Positions 7,349 through 14,734 of a DNA stretch of 64,000 nucleotides are shown here, piece after piece. Both the position numbers and the translations under genes were made by a program. The stretch is from Flavobacteriales bacterium. Lineage in GTDB: Bacteria > Bacteroidota > Bacteroidia > Flavobacteriales_D > Sanyastnellaceae. Within the stretch, counting starts at the first letter, position 1. Every line of letters begins with the position of its first letter. The notes below the pieces were generated by a model. That model saw nothing but the letters and a program-made list of their open reading frames with translations, ran no database searches and had not been told where the DNA came from. Location of the stretch: assembly GCA_018402085.1 (NCBI GenBank), contig JAGYJM010000002.1, forward strand, positions 992,001-1,056,000, written 5' to 3'.

Positions 7349-8386
7349 TTAGTAGCTCATATCGTCGAGTTTCACCTTGCCGTAAAAGGTTTTGTAAACG
7401 ATGAAGAAGTAAATCAGCGTCAGGGGTCCGCCGATCGCCGTGATGATCAGCAGCAGCTTCAGGGTTTTGGCCGAACTTGCAGCATTGTGTACGGTGAGGT
7501 CATAGGCCGGATCGATGCTACTTGGCAGCAACACCGGAAACTGCTGCAGGAAGACCAGCATCAGCAGCAGGGCAGTTACCGAAGCACTCATCACGAAGGC
7601 CCAGCCGAAATTGCGTTTGCGCACGAGTCGCGGAATGTTTGCCAGTGCAAGCACGATCAAAACGGGCAGGGCGAAGAGCCACGGAGTCTCGCGCATGTGA
7701 TCCGTGAATTCGGGGAAGAAAATGAGCGTACTCACCGAAAGGAGTCCGAAGGTCACTAGAAAGAAAATCATGGTACCTCGCACAAGGAGCGACAGTTTTG
7801 CAAAGAGCCGGCCTTCAGTTTTCATCGTGAGGTAAAGGGCTCCGTGCATGGTGTAGAGCGCAACTACCGTTAACCCGGTCAGCAGGGCGTAAGGATTAAG
7901 AAAATCAAGGAATGAGCCGGTGTAGTCACCATTGACATCGATGGCGATGCCCTGAAGCACATTGCCGAGCGCGACGCCGAGCAGCAGGGAGATAACGAAG
8001 CTGGATAGGAAGTAGGAGGTATCCCAGAAGCGGCGCCACCACTTCATGGGTTCTTTACTTCTGAATTCGATTGAGATTGCACGACCGATGAGTGAGAAGA
8101 GCAACAGCATGAACGGTATGTAAAATGCCGAGAAAGCGCTTGCATACACATCCGGGAAACCCGCGAAGAGGGCACCGCCGGTAATGACGAGCCATACTTC
8201 ATTGCCATCCCACACCGGGCCAACGGCATTGAGTGCCATGCGCCGGCTCTGATCTTTTTTGAGGAACAAATGCAGCATACCTGCACCGAGGTCAAAGCCA
8301 TCGAGCACGGAGTATGCGGTAAAAGTGGCGCCAATTACGAGGTACCACCACACGGTCAGTTCTATTCCGAGAAGTGTATCCATCAT
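7349..8386 (-). CDS. cydB: Cytochrome bd quinol oxidase subunit II
   Basis: 345 residues, the usual CydB length, with about eight to nine membrane helices. Family marks are YSVLDGFDLGAGMLHLF near the N-terminus, WDGNEVWLVITGGALFAGFP, and the C-terminal GGPLTLIYFFIVYKTFYGKV. It partners CydA in the inner-membrane bd oxidase, which reduces O2 with quinol at high affinity. Its start overlaps the cydA stop by 4 bases, so translation is probably coupled. There is no CydX-like small ORF after it; the space downstream holds the overlapping hairpins. Confidence 0.96.
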   Translation of the reverse strand: MMDTLLGIELTVWWYLVIGATFTAYSVLDGFDLGAGMLHLFLKKDQSRRMALNAVGPVWDGNEVWLVITGGALFAGFPDVYASAFSAFYIPFMLLLFSLIGRAISIEFRSKEPMKWWRRFWDTSYFLSSFVISLLLGVALGNVLQGIAIDVNGDYTGSFLDFLNPYALLTGLTVVALYTMHGALYLTMKTEGRLFAKLSLLVRGTMIFFLVTFGLLSVSTLIFFPEFTDHMRETPWLFALPVLIVLALANIPRLVRKRNFGWAFVMSASVTALLLMLVFLQQFPVLLPSSIDPAYDLTVHNAASSAKTLKLLLIITAIGGPLTLIYFFIVYKTFYGKVKLDDMSY

Positions 8387-9768
8387 TTATTGTCGTTAAA
8401 GGTTGAGGCTACCTGCCTGAGATTGGGAGAGTGTGCGGTGACTTCAATGTCTTCGGGTCCGTGCTTGATTTTCTTATTCAGCAGGTAAATGAACAGGGCA
8501 AACAACACCACATAGATCAAAGTAAAGAGCACCAGACTGAAAATTACCTGATTTGCGGTCACTGCTTTGGATAGCGCATCAGAAGTGCGCAAAAGATTGT
8601 AGACTACCCATGGCTGTCTGCCCATTTCTGCGGCGAACCACCCGAACTGGTTGGCGAGTTGTGGTAAGAATACAGAGAAAACTGCCATCCAGAGCAGCCA
8701 CCGTTGCCTGAACAGCTTGCCACGGTAGTACTGCACAACAAGCAAGGTAGAGAAGGCGATCAGGAACATCCCGATGGCCACCATCAGGTGGTAGAACTGG
8801 AAAACAGCATTGACGTTATCCGGACGATCTTCCGGTGGCCATGCGTTGAGTCCTTTCACTTTCTGTTCACCTTTGAATCCGTCAAGCAACATTGAGAGTC
8901 CGCCCGGTACGGACAAGCCGGTCACCTCTTGCTGCTGATCATTGACCCAGCCGAAGATATAGAGGTCAGCAACAGCGAGTGTATCGTAGTGCCCTTCCAT
9001 CGCAGCGAGCTTCGCCGGCTGGTGCTCAGCTACAACCTCCGCAGAGGAGTGTCCGCTAATTAATTGTGCATAACTCGAAACCAGCGCAACGAACATGGCG
9101 ATTACAAACATTTTTTTAGCGATGGTTTCGTGGCGTTTTTTGAGGAGGTAGTATGCAGCAATACTTAACACAAAGAATGATCCCGCCAGAAAAGAGCCCA
9201 GCCAAACATGCGTGAGTCGGTCTATGCTACTGGGATTGAAAACCATGCCCCAGAAGTCCGTAATCTCGGCGCGTGCTTCCATTCCTTCGCCCACAATGTG
9301 GTATCCGGTGGGTGTTTGTTGCCAGCTGTTGGCGACAACGATCCAGATGGCCGAGAACATGGATCCGAGCCACACGCCGATGGCGGCGATGAAGTGCATG
9401 ACCTTGCTGACGCGATTCCAGCCGAAGAGGAGGATGCCGAGAAAGCCGCTCTCCAGCGCGAAGGCGAAGATGCCTTCTGCCGCCAGTGCAGAGCCGAAGA
9501 CATCACCTACGTAACGCGAATAAGTTGCCCAGTTGGTACCGAACTCAAACTCCATTACAATACCTGTCGCTACTCCAATCCCGAAGATCAGCGCAAAGAT
9601 CCGGATGAAGAACCGGGTCATATTCTCGTAGAGTTGATCTCCTGTGCGGAGGTACAACCCTTCTGAAATCACCAGAATGAGACCGAGGCCGATGCTGAGC
9701 GGCGGGTAGATGTAGTGAAAAGCAACGGTAAAAGCGAACTGTATGCGCGAGAGGATCTCTACGTCCAT
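8383..9768 (-). CDS. cydA: Cytochrome bd quinol oxidase subunit I
   Basis: 461 residues. The heme ligand helix near the N-terminus is VAFHYIYPPLSIG (H18). GHSSAEVVAEHQPAKLAAME is the segment leading to the quinol loop, and FGWFAAEMGRQPWVVYNLLR is the conserved GRQPW motif. The length suggests a short Q-loop type rather than the long E. coli type. It oxidises quinol and reduces O2 to water at the outer face of the inner membrane. A canonical promoter (TTTG-N19-TACCTTTG) lies 30 bases upstream. Together with cydB and the sulfide:quinone reductase beyond, it suggests life at low oxygen or with sulfide. Confidence 0.96.
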   Translation of the reverse strand: MDVEILSRIQFAFTVAFHYIYPPLSIGLGLILVISEGLYLRTGDQLYENMTRFFIRIFALIFGIGVATGIVMEFEFGTNWATYSRYVGDVFGSALAAEGIFAFALESGFLGILLFGWNRVSKVMHFIAAIGVWLGSMFSAIWIVVANSWQQTPTGYHIVGEGMEARAEITDFWGMVFNPSSIDRLTHVWLGSFLAGSFFVLSIAAYYLLKKRHETIAKKMFVIAMFVALVSSYAQLISGHSSAEVVAEHQPAKLAAMEGHYDTLAVADLYIFGWVNDQQQEVTGLSVPGGLSMLLDGFKGEQKVKGLNAWPPEDRPDNVNAVFQFYHLMVAIGMFLIAFSTLLVVQYYRGKLFRQRWLLWMAVFSVFLPQLANQFGWFAAEMGRQPWVVYNLLRTSDALSKAVTANQVIFSLVLFTLIYVVLFALFIYLLNKKIKHGPEDIEVTAHSPNLRQVASTFNDNK

Positions 9769-9798
9769 AAACCAGAAAGATTAGCACTGTTTCTTGAT

Positions 9799-9829
9799 CA
9801 AAGGTAACAGACACTTGAGAGGGGCCAAA
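9799..9829 (-). promoter_or_regulatory. Canonical Bacteroidota promoter of cydAB
   Basis: Minus strand: TTTG at 9829-9826, exactly 19 bases, then TACCTTTG at 9806-9799. This is the best match in the window to the -33/-7 consensus, with a predicted leader of about 25 bases before ATG 9768. Confidence 0.75.
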
Positions 9830-9983
9830 GTGACGAAAGGCACATAAGATGTTAAGGGCTCGTTAAGGACTCTTTTGGGACTTCCTTCGGGACTCTTGCA
9901 GGACAAACAAATCACTAAAAGGCTCCCCTAAGATGAGGGGTCTGAAGCGGCAGACCGCAGACCGCAGACGGAAGTCGGCCGAC

Positions 9984-10017
9984 AAAAAAAACGGGGAAGC
10001 GCCTTTACACTTCCCCG
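9984..10017 (-). terminator. Intrinsic terminator of sulfide:quinone reductase gene
   Basis: Minus strand: CGGGGAAG, a ten-base loop, CTTCCCCG, then eight T residues. It lies 27 bases beyond the stop at 10045. Confidence 0.85.
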
Positions 10018-10044
10018 CGTCACCAAAAACCAGATGCTGAGCAT

Positions 10045-11313
10045 TTACATCTTACCTTTCATCATACGATTCCAGTACAACCAGGGCAGGCCATACTTCT
10101 TGAGAACCCAGAGACTCCATTTTTCTTTAGAAGTATCCATAAATGTGCTCAGCAAAGGATCGCTGTCACGCACATTGTCGTATTTAAATTCAGCAAGTAC
10201 CATTTTGCCGTATCCTGTGACGAGCGGGCAGCTGCTGTAACCTTCGTATTGCTTTTGATCGAGTTGTCCGTCCTGCATCATATGGAGAATATTAGCCACC
10301 ACTACCGGTGCCTGCTTCCGGATGGCAGCTCCTGTTTTCGCTGTGGGTAAGGCGGCCACATCACCGAGGCCGAATACATTCTTATATGCATTGTGCTGAA
10401 GGGTGTTAATGTCGACGTTCATCCAGCCTTTGCTTGGGCCTTCCTGGTGGGCGAGCGGACTATTTTTTACAAAGTCAGGCGCTGATTGTGGCGGAGCGAG
10501 GTGCAACATGTCGTAAGGCACTACAAAAGTCATATCTCCTTCGAGTTCTTCGCCAAGCACATCGCTGTCTTCATTCAGCGTACATCCGCCTTCTTTTTGC
10601 TGCATGTAACGGAAGTGAACTTTCTTATTTTCCGAATCAATCTTCACCGGATTATAGAATGTCTTCAAGTGAATATTCTTCCGGCGTACGACTTCTTCCA
10701 TAGTAGCTTTGAACGGTTTTACTCCGAAAATTACGCTACCGGGTGTGGCATAGATCACCTCGGTTTTGTCACGTACCCCTGAGCGCTGAAAGTGTTCTTC
10801 GGCGAGGTACATGATCTTCTGAGGAGCACCACCGCACTTGATCGGGGTTGCGGGCTGTGTGAACAGTGCATTACCGCCTTTGAAGTTCTTGATAATGTCC
10901 CATGTTTTTTCCGGATCAAGGTAATTCGAGCAAACGCTGTCAGTCTCCAACGCTTCACGAAGTCCTTCAATACCGTCAAGATCCATCTGAAGTCCGGGAG
11001 CTACGATCAGATAGTCATAGGTGATAGCTCCCGAAAGCTCGGTTTTAACCGTATTCTGATCCGGGTCGAAGTTTAGGGCTTTGTCTTTGATCCAGGTCAC
11101 TCCATGGGGGATCAGTCCAGACATCCGACGAGCGGTATCGTCCATGTCATAGGTTCCTGCTCCTACAAGTGTCCAGGCTGGCTGGTAGTAATGAGTTTCA
11201 GCGGGTTCAATGATGGCGACATCCAGTTTGCTGTTCTCGCGTTTGAACTGCGCAGCAGACATTATTCCGGCGGTTCCTCCACCGATGATCAGTATTTGAT
11301 GATGCTTACTCAT
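10045..11313 (-). CDS. Sulfide:quinone oxidoreductase, SQOR-like
   Basis: 422-residue FAD enzyme of the two-dinucleotide-binding-domain superfamily. The FAD loop IIGGGTAGIMSA is at residues 9-20, and YLIVAPGLQMDL marks the second signature. The redox Cys pair looks conserved: C160 in TPIKCGGAPQKIMYLAEE and C362 in YSSCPLVTGYGKMVLAEF, both much like the animal-mitochondrial and bacterial type II SQR motifs. It would oxidise sulfide to sulfane sulfur and pass electrons to quinone at the inner membrane. The C-terminal WSLWVLKKYGLPWLYWNRMM helix fits membrane anchoring. It stands alone as a unit, with its own terminator. Degenerate repeats flank it on both sides. Confidence 0.9.
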   Translation of the reverse strand: MSKHHQILIIGGGTAGIMSAAQFKRENSKLDVAIIEPAETHYYQPAWTLVGAGTYDMDDTARRMSGLIPHGVTWIKDKALNFDPDQNTVKTELSGAITYDYLIVAPGLQMDLDGIEGLREALETDSVCSNYLDPEKTWDIIKNFKGGNALFTQPATPIKCGGAPQKIMYLAEEHFQRSGVRDKTEVIYATPGSVIFGVKPFKATMEEVVRRKNIHLKTFYNPVKIDSENKKVHFRYMQQKEGGCTLNEDSDVLGEELEGDMTFVVPYDMLHLAPPQSAPDFVKNSPLAHQEGPSKGWMNVDINTLQHNAYKNVFGLGDVAALPTAKTGAAIRKQAPVVVANILHMMQDGQLDQKQYEGYSSCPLVTGYGKMVLAEFKYDNVRDSDPLLSTFMDTSKEKWSLWVLKKYGLPWLYWNRMMKGKM

Positions 11314-11400
11314 AAGGCGTCTCGATAAAATTCAGATGCAACTTACAGTTGAAATGAGACGAACTGTGTGACCTCAGTCGCAGAGCGTATTGACATTTGT

Positions 11401-11560
11401 CAGGTCTGATTCGAGACTCTTTCAGGACTCCTTCGGGACGTGTAAATATTTGAAGGCTCCACTAATGGAGGGGAGCTCCGAAGCTCATGCTTCGCATGAA
11501 GCTTCGGTGAGGGGTCTTCGGGTCAGGGGTTAGGTGAGGGGTCTTTGCCACGCAGACGGC
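11401..11560. repeat. Degenerate intergenic repeat, related to 9860-9970
   Basis: The motif GACTCTTT..GGACT.CCTTCGGGAC followed by GGCTCC and GAGGGGTCT appears here and, diverged, at 9868-9943. It continues on both sides into GCAGACGG-type short repeats. A hairpin CCGAAGCTCATG / CATGAAGCTTCGG with a five-base loop spans 11478-11507. The sequence flanks the sulfide:quinone reductase gene on both sides in the same orientation. No gene is seen between 11314 and 11584. Confidence 0.5.
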
Positions 11561-11584
11561 TGACAGCAGACTGCTGACCGCCGA

Positions 11585-12370
11585 CTATTCCGCCAGGTAA
11601 ATCTTCGCTTTTCCTATGCGGAGATCCGTCTCGATGTATACCGCTTTGCGGTCGTCTCCACTCACGTATACCCGAATACGCTCACCTTCTCTGAAGATTG
11701 TTCCTTTAATGAGGTATGCAGAGAAGACGTCGCAATCGTAAGTTTTGTCTGTCCGAGGATCGACCCACCGTTCCTGTCCGAGATACCGCACGTAGGATTC
11801 ATAGTATTCACCGTCGAGCACAAAGAGGAGGGGAACGGTATCATCTGCGCTAACGTGTGTAAAGTCGAGGCTGCGGCAGTAGAACACTGCCGTGACAGGA
11901 TCCATGGCTCCCTGGCGTAGGGGCAATCCACCCCGTCTTTCTCGATCCGATCTCTTTTCAGGTTCGAGACGGTAGCGAATCGAATCGTTCTTGAAGGTGT
12001 ATTTCCGCTGGTAAACTGATGAGCCTTCCTGGCCAGTTCGCTCAAAGGTAAGCGGCTTAAAATTCCTTGTAGCAATTGAGGTATAGGTCGCATTGACTTC
12101 GTAGAACCAGTTCCAGTGGTCATAAGATTTACCGGCGCCTTGAAAGCGATAGTGTGTTTGACCGTCTATAAGGGTGTCTTCTACACTGAAAGTAGCCACG
12201 CCGGCATTGGCCCATATGAGCCCCCACTGATAAACCAGTTCGTAGGTGATTTTCTCTCCTGACTGAAAAGGAACTTGCGACTGGACATGCCCGGCAAGGG
12301 GGCCAGACAGCATCAAACAAAAAAGGCCCCGCAAGCGAGACCTTTTGAGGTATGACGATATTTTTTTCAA
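11585..12370 (-). CDS. DUF3108 family secreted protein
   Basis: About 261 residues. A basic N-terminus and hydrophobic stretch (LRGLFCLMLSGPLAGH), then VQSQVPFQSGEKITYELVYQ, mark a signal peptide followed by the DUF3108 beta-barrel-like domain. DUF3108 proteins are envelope proteins of unknown biochemical role. The start is uncertain. TTG 12370 gives a good signal peptide (MKKISSYLKRSRLRG) and lies one base after the DUF1573 stop; the first ATG is only at 12313. The beginning of the frame is overlapped by an intrinsic-terminator hairpin (12319-12346), so either read-through is needed or the gene starts downstream. Confidence 0.75.
   Translation of the reverse strand: MKKISSYLKRSRLRGLFCLMLSGPLAGHVQSQVPFQSGEKITYELVYQWGLIWANAGVATFSVEDTLIDGQTHYRFQGAGKSYDHWNWFYEVNATYTSIATRNFKPLTFERTGQEGSSVYQRKYTFKNDSIRYRLEPEKRSDRERRGGLPLRQGAMDPVTAVFYCRSLDFTHVSADDTVPLLFVLDGEYYESYVRYLGQERWVDPRTDKTYDCDVFSAYLIKGTIFREGERIRVYVSGDDRKAVYIETDLRIGKAKIYLAE
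12319..12346 (-). terminator. Intrinsic terminator inside the start of the DUF3108 frame
   Basis: Minus strand: AAAAGGTCTCGC / GCGGGGCCTTTT pair along their whole length with two G-U pairs, followed by TTTTTT and another T run. It lies 25 bases after the DUF1573 stop but within the predicted signal-peptide codons of the next gene, so it could attenuate expression of that gene. Confidence 0.8.
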
Positions 12371-12371
12371 A

Positions 12372-12923
12372 TCAGCCACCAATTTCCTCTTCAGGAGTAA
12401 CCTGAGCTCGAATAGTTAAAACAGTGCTCACAGGTTCTGTGTTCGCTGTAATGGTCACCTTTTTCGATTGTTTGTTCTTCTTACCTTTTGAGTTGAAGGC
12501 AACCTTAATCTCACCGCTTTCACCCGGTGCGATAGGCTCTTTCGGGCACTGAGGTACGGTGCAGCCACATGATCCTTTACATTTTTCGAGTACCAGAGGT
12601 TCGTTTCCGGTATTTGTGAATTTGAATATGTGCTCTACGCGATCGCCTTCATTGATGGTACCGAAATCCCACTCGTTTTCGACAAAAGAAATGCTGGTAG
12701 CGGGCAGGCTTGCTGAGCTGCTTGCGGTGTTGTTCTTTTGGGTAGCCTTGTCTTTCGAGGAGGTCAGCTGTGCGGTTTCAGAAGCACTTGCGCTGCTGTT
12801 TGAGGAAGTGGAGGCTTCACCATTCATTGGCTTGGATACCTGCTCTGAGCTTTCACTGCAACCAATAGCGGTAAATGCAAGGAAGAGTCCGGCAAGGATT
12901 CCTAGGTTGAGTACATTCTTCAT
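12372..12923 (-). CDS. DUF1573 lipoprotein
   Basis: 183 residues from ATG 12923. MKNVLNLGILAGLFLAFTAI then GCSES is a lipoprotein signal, followed by a low-complexity Ser/Ala/Thr linker (about 25-75). The DUF1573 beta-sandwich follows (EWDFGTINEGDRVEHIF, FTNTGNEPLVL, CKGSCGCTVPQCPKEPIAPG). DUF1573 is an Ig-like/ASH-related domain common in Bacteroidota envelope proteins, with a conserved Cys cluster of unknown function. It has its own -7 element and terminator, so it may be expressed separately from the DUF3108 gene that follows. Confidence 0.88.
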   Translation of the reverse strand: MKNVLNLGILAGLFLAFTAIGCSESSEQVSKPMNGEASTSSNSSASASETAQLTSSKDKATQKNNTASSSASLPATSISFVENEWDFGTINEGDRVEHIFKFTNTGNEPLVLEKCKGSCGCTVPQCPKEPIAPGESGEIKVAFNSKGKKNKQSKKVTITANTEPVSTVLTIRAQVTPEEEIGG

Positions 12924-12950
12924 CTTTCTCGTTTTTTGAATTTTATGGTA

Positions 12951-12958
12951 CAAAAATA
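12951..12958 (-). promoter_or_regulatory. -7 element of DUF1573 gene
   Basis: TATTTTTG on the minus strand fits TAnnTTTG and lies 27 bases before ATG 12923, supporting that start over the longer open frame. Confidence 0.5.
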
Positions 12959-13019
12959 GAAACACCCAGTGAACTCCGGAGGTTCACACCGAAGAAAAGC
13001 GTTAACGACTTGTTAATCT

Positions 13020-14630
13020 TTAAAAATCTGAGTGAGCAAGCTTTGCTTTTTCGAAGGTGCCGTCTCTTAAGACTTCAATAGCTCTAACGTATGTAGGGTT
13101 CAACTCATTGATGACTTGATAGAAAGTAGTGTAGTCGAAGAGATTTCGTCCGATAAGGGCTTTTAGGCGAATCGCGATGGCATTTTTCGACAATTCCCAA
13201 TCAGCTTCTTCAAATTTGATTTCTTGCTGTGCAGCGTAACCGATTAGTTCATCAGTGACTTCATCTGTAATTTCAAAATCGTTGAGATATGTCTCTGACA
13301 CAGGAAATCGAGCTTCCAGTTCGTCGCGGTTCCGATCAACGTACTCGAGTGCGAATTGGTTCATTGTCCCGCTTCTGAGCATTTGATTGAAGTACTCACT
13401 GCTCTGGGTGGTGTCAAGTGGAACAAAGATATCTGGTAAAATTCCGCCCCCACCATACACCGTTCGCTTTTTAATGTTCGTTTTGAACTTGAGCGAATCG
13501 GGCAAATCAAGTTTGTCAAGTGACATGAGCTCTCCATTCTCGAAACGCTCGAATTTTTCTCGACGATAGGCTTCAACACCTTCCTCATATGACTTCTGAA
13601 TGCAGCGGCCTGAGGGGGTATAGTACTTTTGCACGGTCAAACGGACCGCAGAACCGTCAGGTAACTGAACCGGCCGCTGAACAAGCCCTTTTCCAAAACT
13701 GCGCCTTCCGATGATCAAACCGCGATCCCAGTCTTGCACAGCACCGGAGACAATTTCACTGGCACTGGCAGACCCTTCGTTGATCAGAACGACCAATCGC
13801 CCCTTTTCAAACATACCCATTCTACGTGCATAGGTTTCGTCTTTCGGAAACGATCGCCCTTCTGTGTATACGATCAGTTTATCCTCACTGAGAAACTCAT
13901 CGGCCATATCAATGGCTGTGTTCAGCAAGCCTCCGCCGTTACCCTGAAGGTCCAGAACGAGGCTTTGCATACCGGCAGCCTTCAGTTTTGACAGAGCTTG
14001 CCTGAGCTCTCGCATGGTAGTCTTCGAAAAGCGGTTCACCTTGACGTAGCCGATTTCGTTGTCAATCATGTACGACGCGTCAACTGAGTAAATGGGGATC
14101 TTGTCTCGAATAATGTTGAAATCAAGGAGTTTCTTTGCTTCTGCACGTTTAATTCCGACGTCTACCTGTGTGCCTTTCGGACCTTTTAGCAGATCCATGA
14201 CATCCTGGTTTGTGATACCGATGCCGGCCACATTTTCGCCATCAACTGTGACAATTTTATCTCCGGCTTGAATGCCGAGTTTTTCAGAGGGACCGCCAGA
14301 GATTGGACTTACCACAAAAATGGTGTCTTTGAGAATATTGAACTGAATTCCAATACCCTCAAAGTTTCCATTGAGGGGTTCATTCGCCCTGGCGAGTTGC
14401 TCTTTGCTGATGTACACGCTGTGCGGATCAAGCTCTTCCAGCATTGACTGTATAGCTGTTTCAACGAGCTGTTCGCTGTGAACGGTATCCACATACATTT
14501 GCTCTATGTAGTACAGCAACGTATTGAATTTCTCCGTTGTAGCACTGTTATTGGTTTGAGCGTTGGCTGCAGACAAAATGAAAAGGGCCAGCGTTAGCAG
14601 CGTGCCGGCACGTAGGCTTCTGAATATCAT
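13020..14630 (-). CDS. S41 family C-terminal processing protease
   Basis: 536 residues with signal peptide (LRAGTLLTLALFILSAANAQ). It has an N-terminal helical segment, a PDZ domain (about 90-170; VSPISGGPSEKLGIQAGDKI) and the tail-specific protease fold. The catalytic Ser lies in NEGSASASEIVSGA and the catalytic Lys in GRRSFGKGLVQRP, so the Ser-Lys dyad is present. A C-terminal extension of about 150 residues is common in Bacteroidota CtpA-like proteins. It should act in the periplasm on envelope proteins or cell-wall enzymes. The next gene in the same direction starts well upstream (PBP1C), 104 bases away. Confidence 0.92.
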   Translation of the reverse strand: MIFRSLRAGTLLTLALFILSAANAQTNNSATTEKFNTLLYYIEQMYVDTVHSEQLVETAIQSMLEELDPHSVYISKEQLARANEPLNGNFEGIGIQFNILKDTIFVVSPISGGPSEKLGIQAGDKIVTVDGENVAGIGITNQDVMDLLKGPKGTQVDVGIKRAEAKKLLDFNIIRDKIPIYSVDASYMIDNEIGYVKVNRFSKTTMRELRQALSKLKAAGMQSLVLDLQGNGGGLLNTAIDMADEFLSEDKLIVYTEGRSFPKDETYARRMGMFEKGRLVVLINEGSASASEIVSGAVQDWDRGLIIGRRSFGKGLVQRPVQLPDGSAVRLTVQKYYTPSGRCIQKSYEEGVEAYRREKFERFENGELMSLDKLDLPDSLKFKTNIKKRTVYGGGGILPDIFVPLDTTQSSEYFNQMLRSGTMNQFALEYVDRNRDELEARFPVSETYLNDFEITDEVTDELIGYAAQQEIKFEEADWELSKNAIAIRLKALIGRNLFDYTTFYQVINELNPTYVRAIEVLRDGTFEKAKLAHSDF

Positions 14631-14734
14631 TCGGAGTGGAGGGTTTTGATCTGATTTTTAATCGAGTGCACAAGGTACGTCATGACCTTATACTGATGCA
14701 ACTTAAAAAAGTTTAAGACTTCATGGCCATGACC

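Noticed and set aside
7163-7759. Plus-strand open frame of about 198 codons across the cydB 3' region
   Set aside because: It lies antisense to cydB and over the hairpins, with highly charged, low-complexity sequence and no family match.
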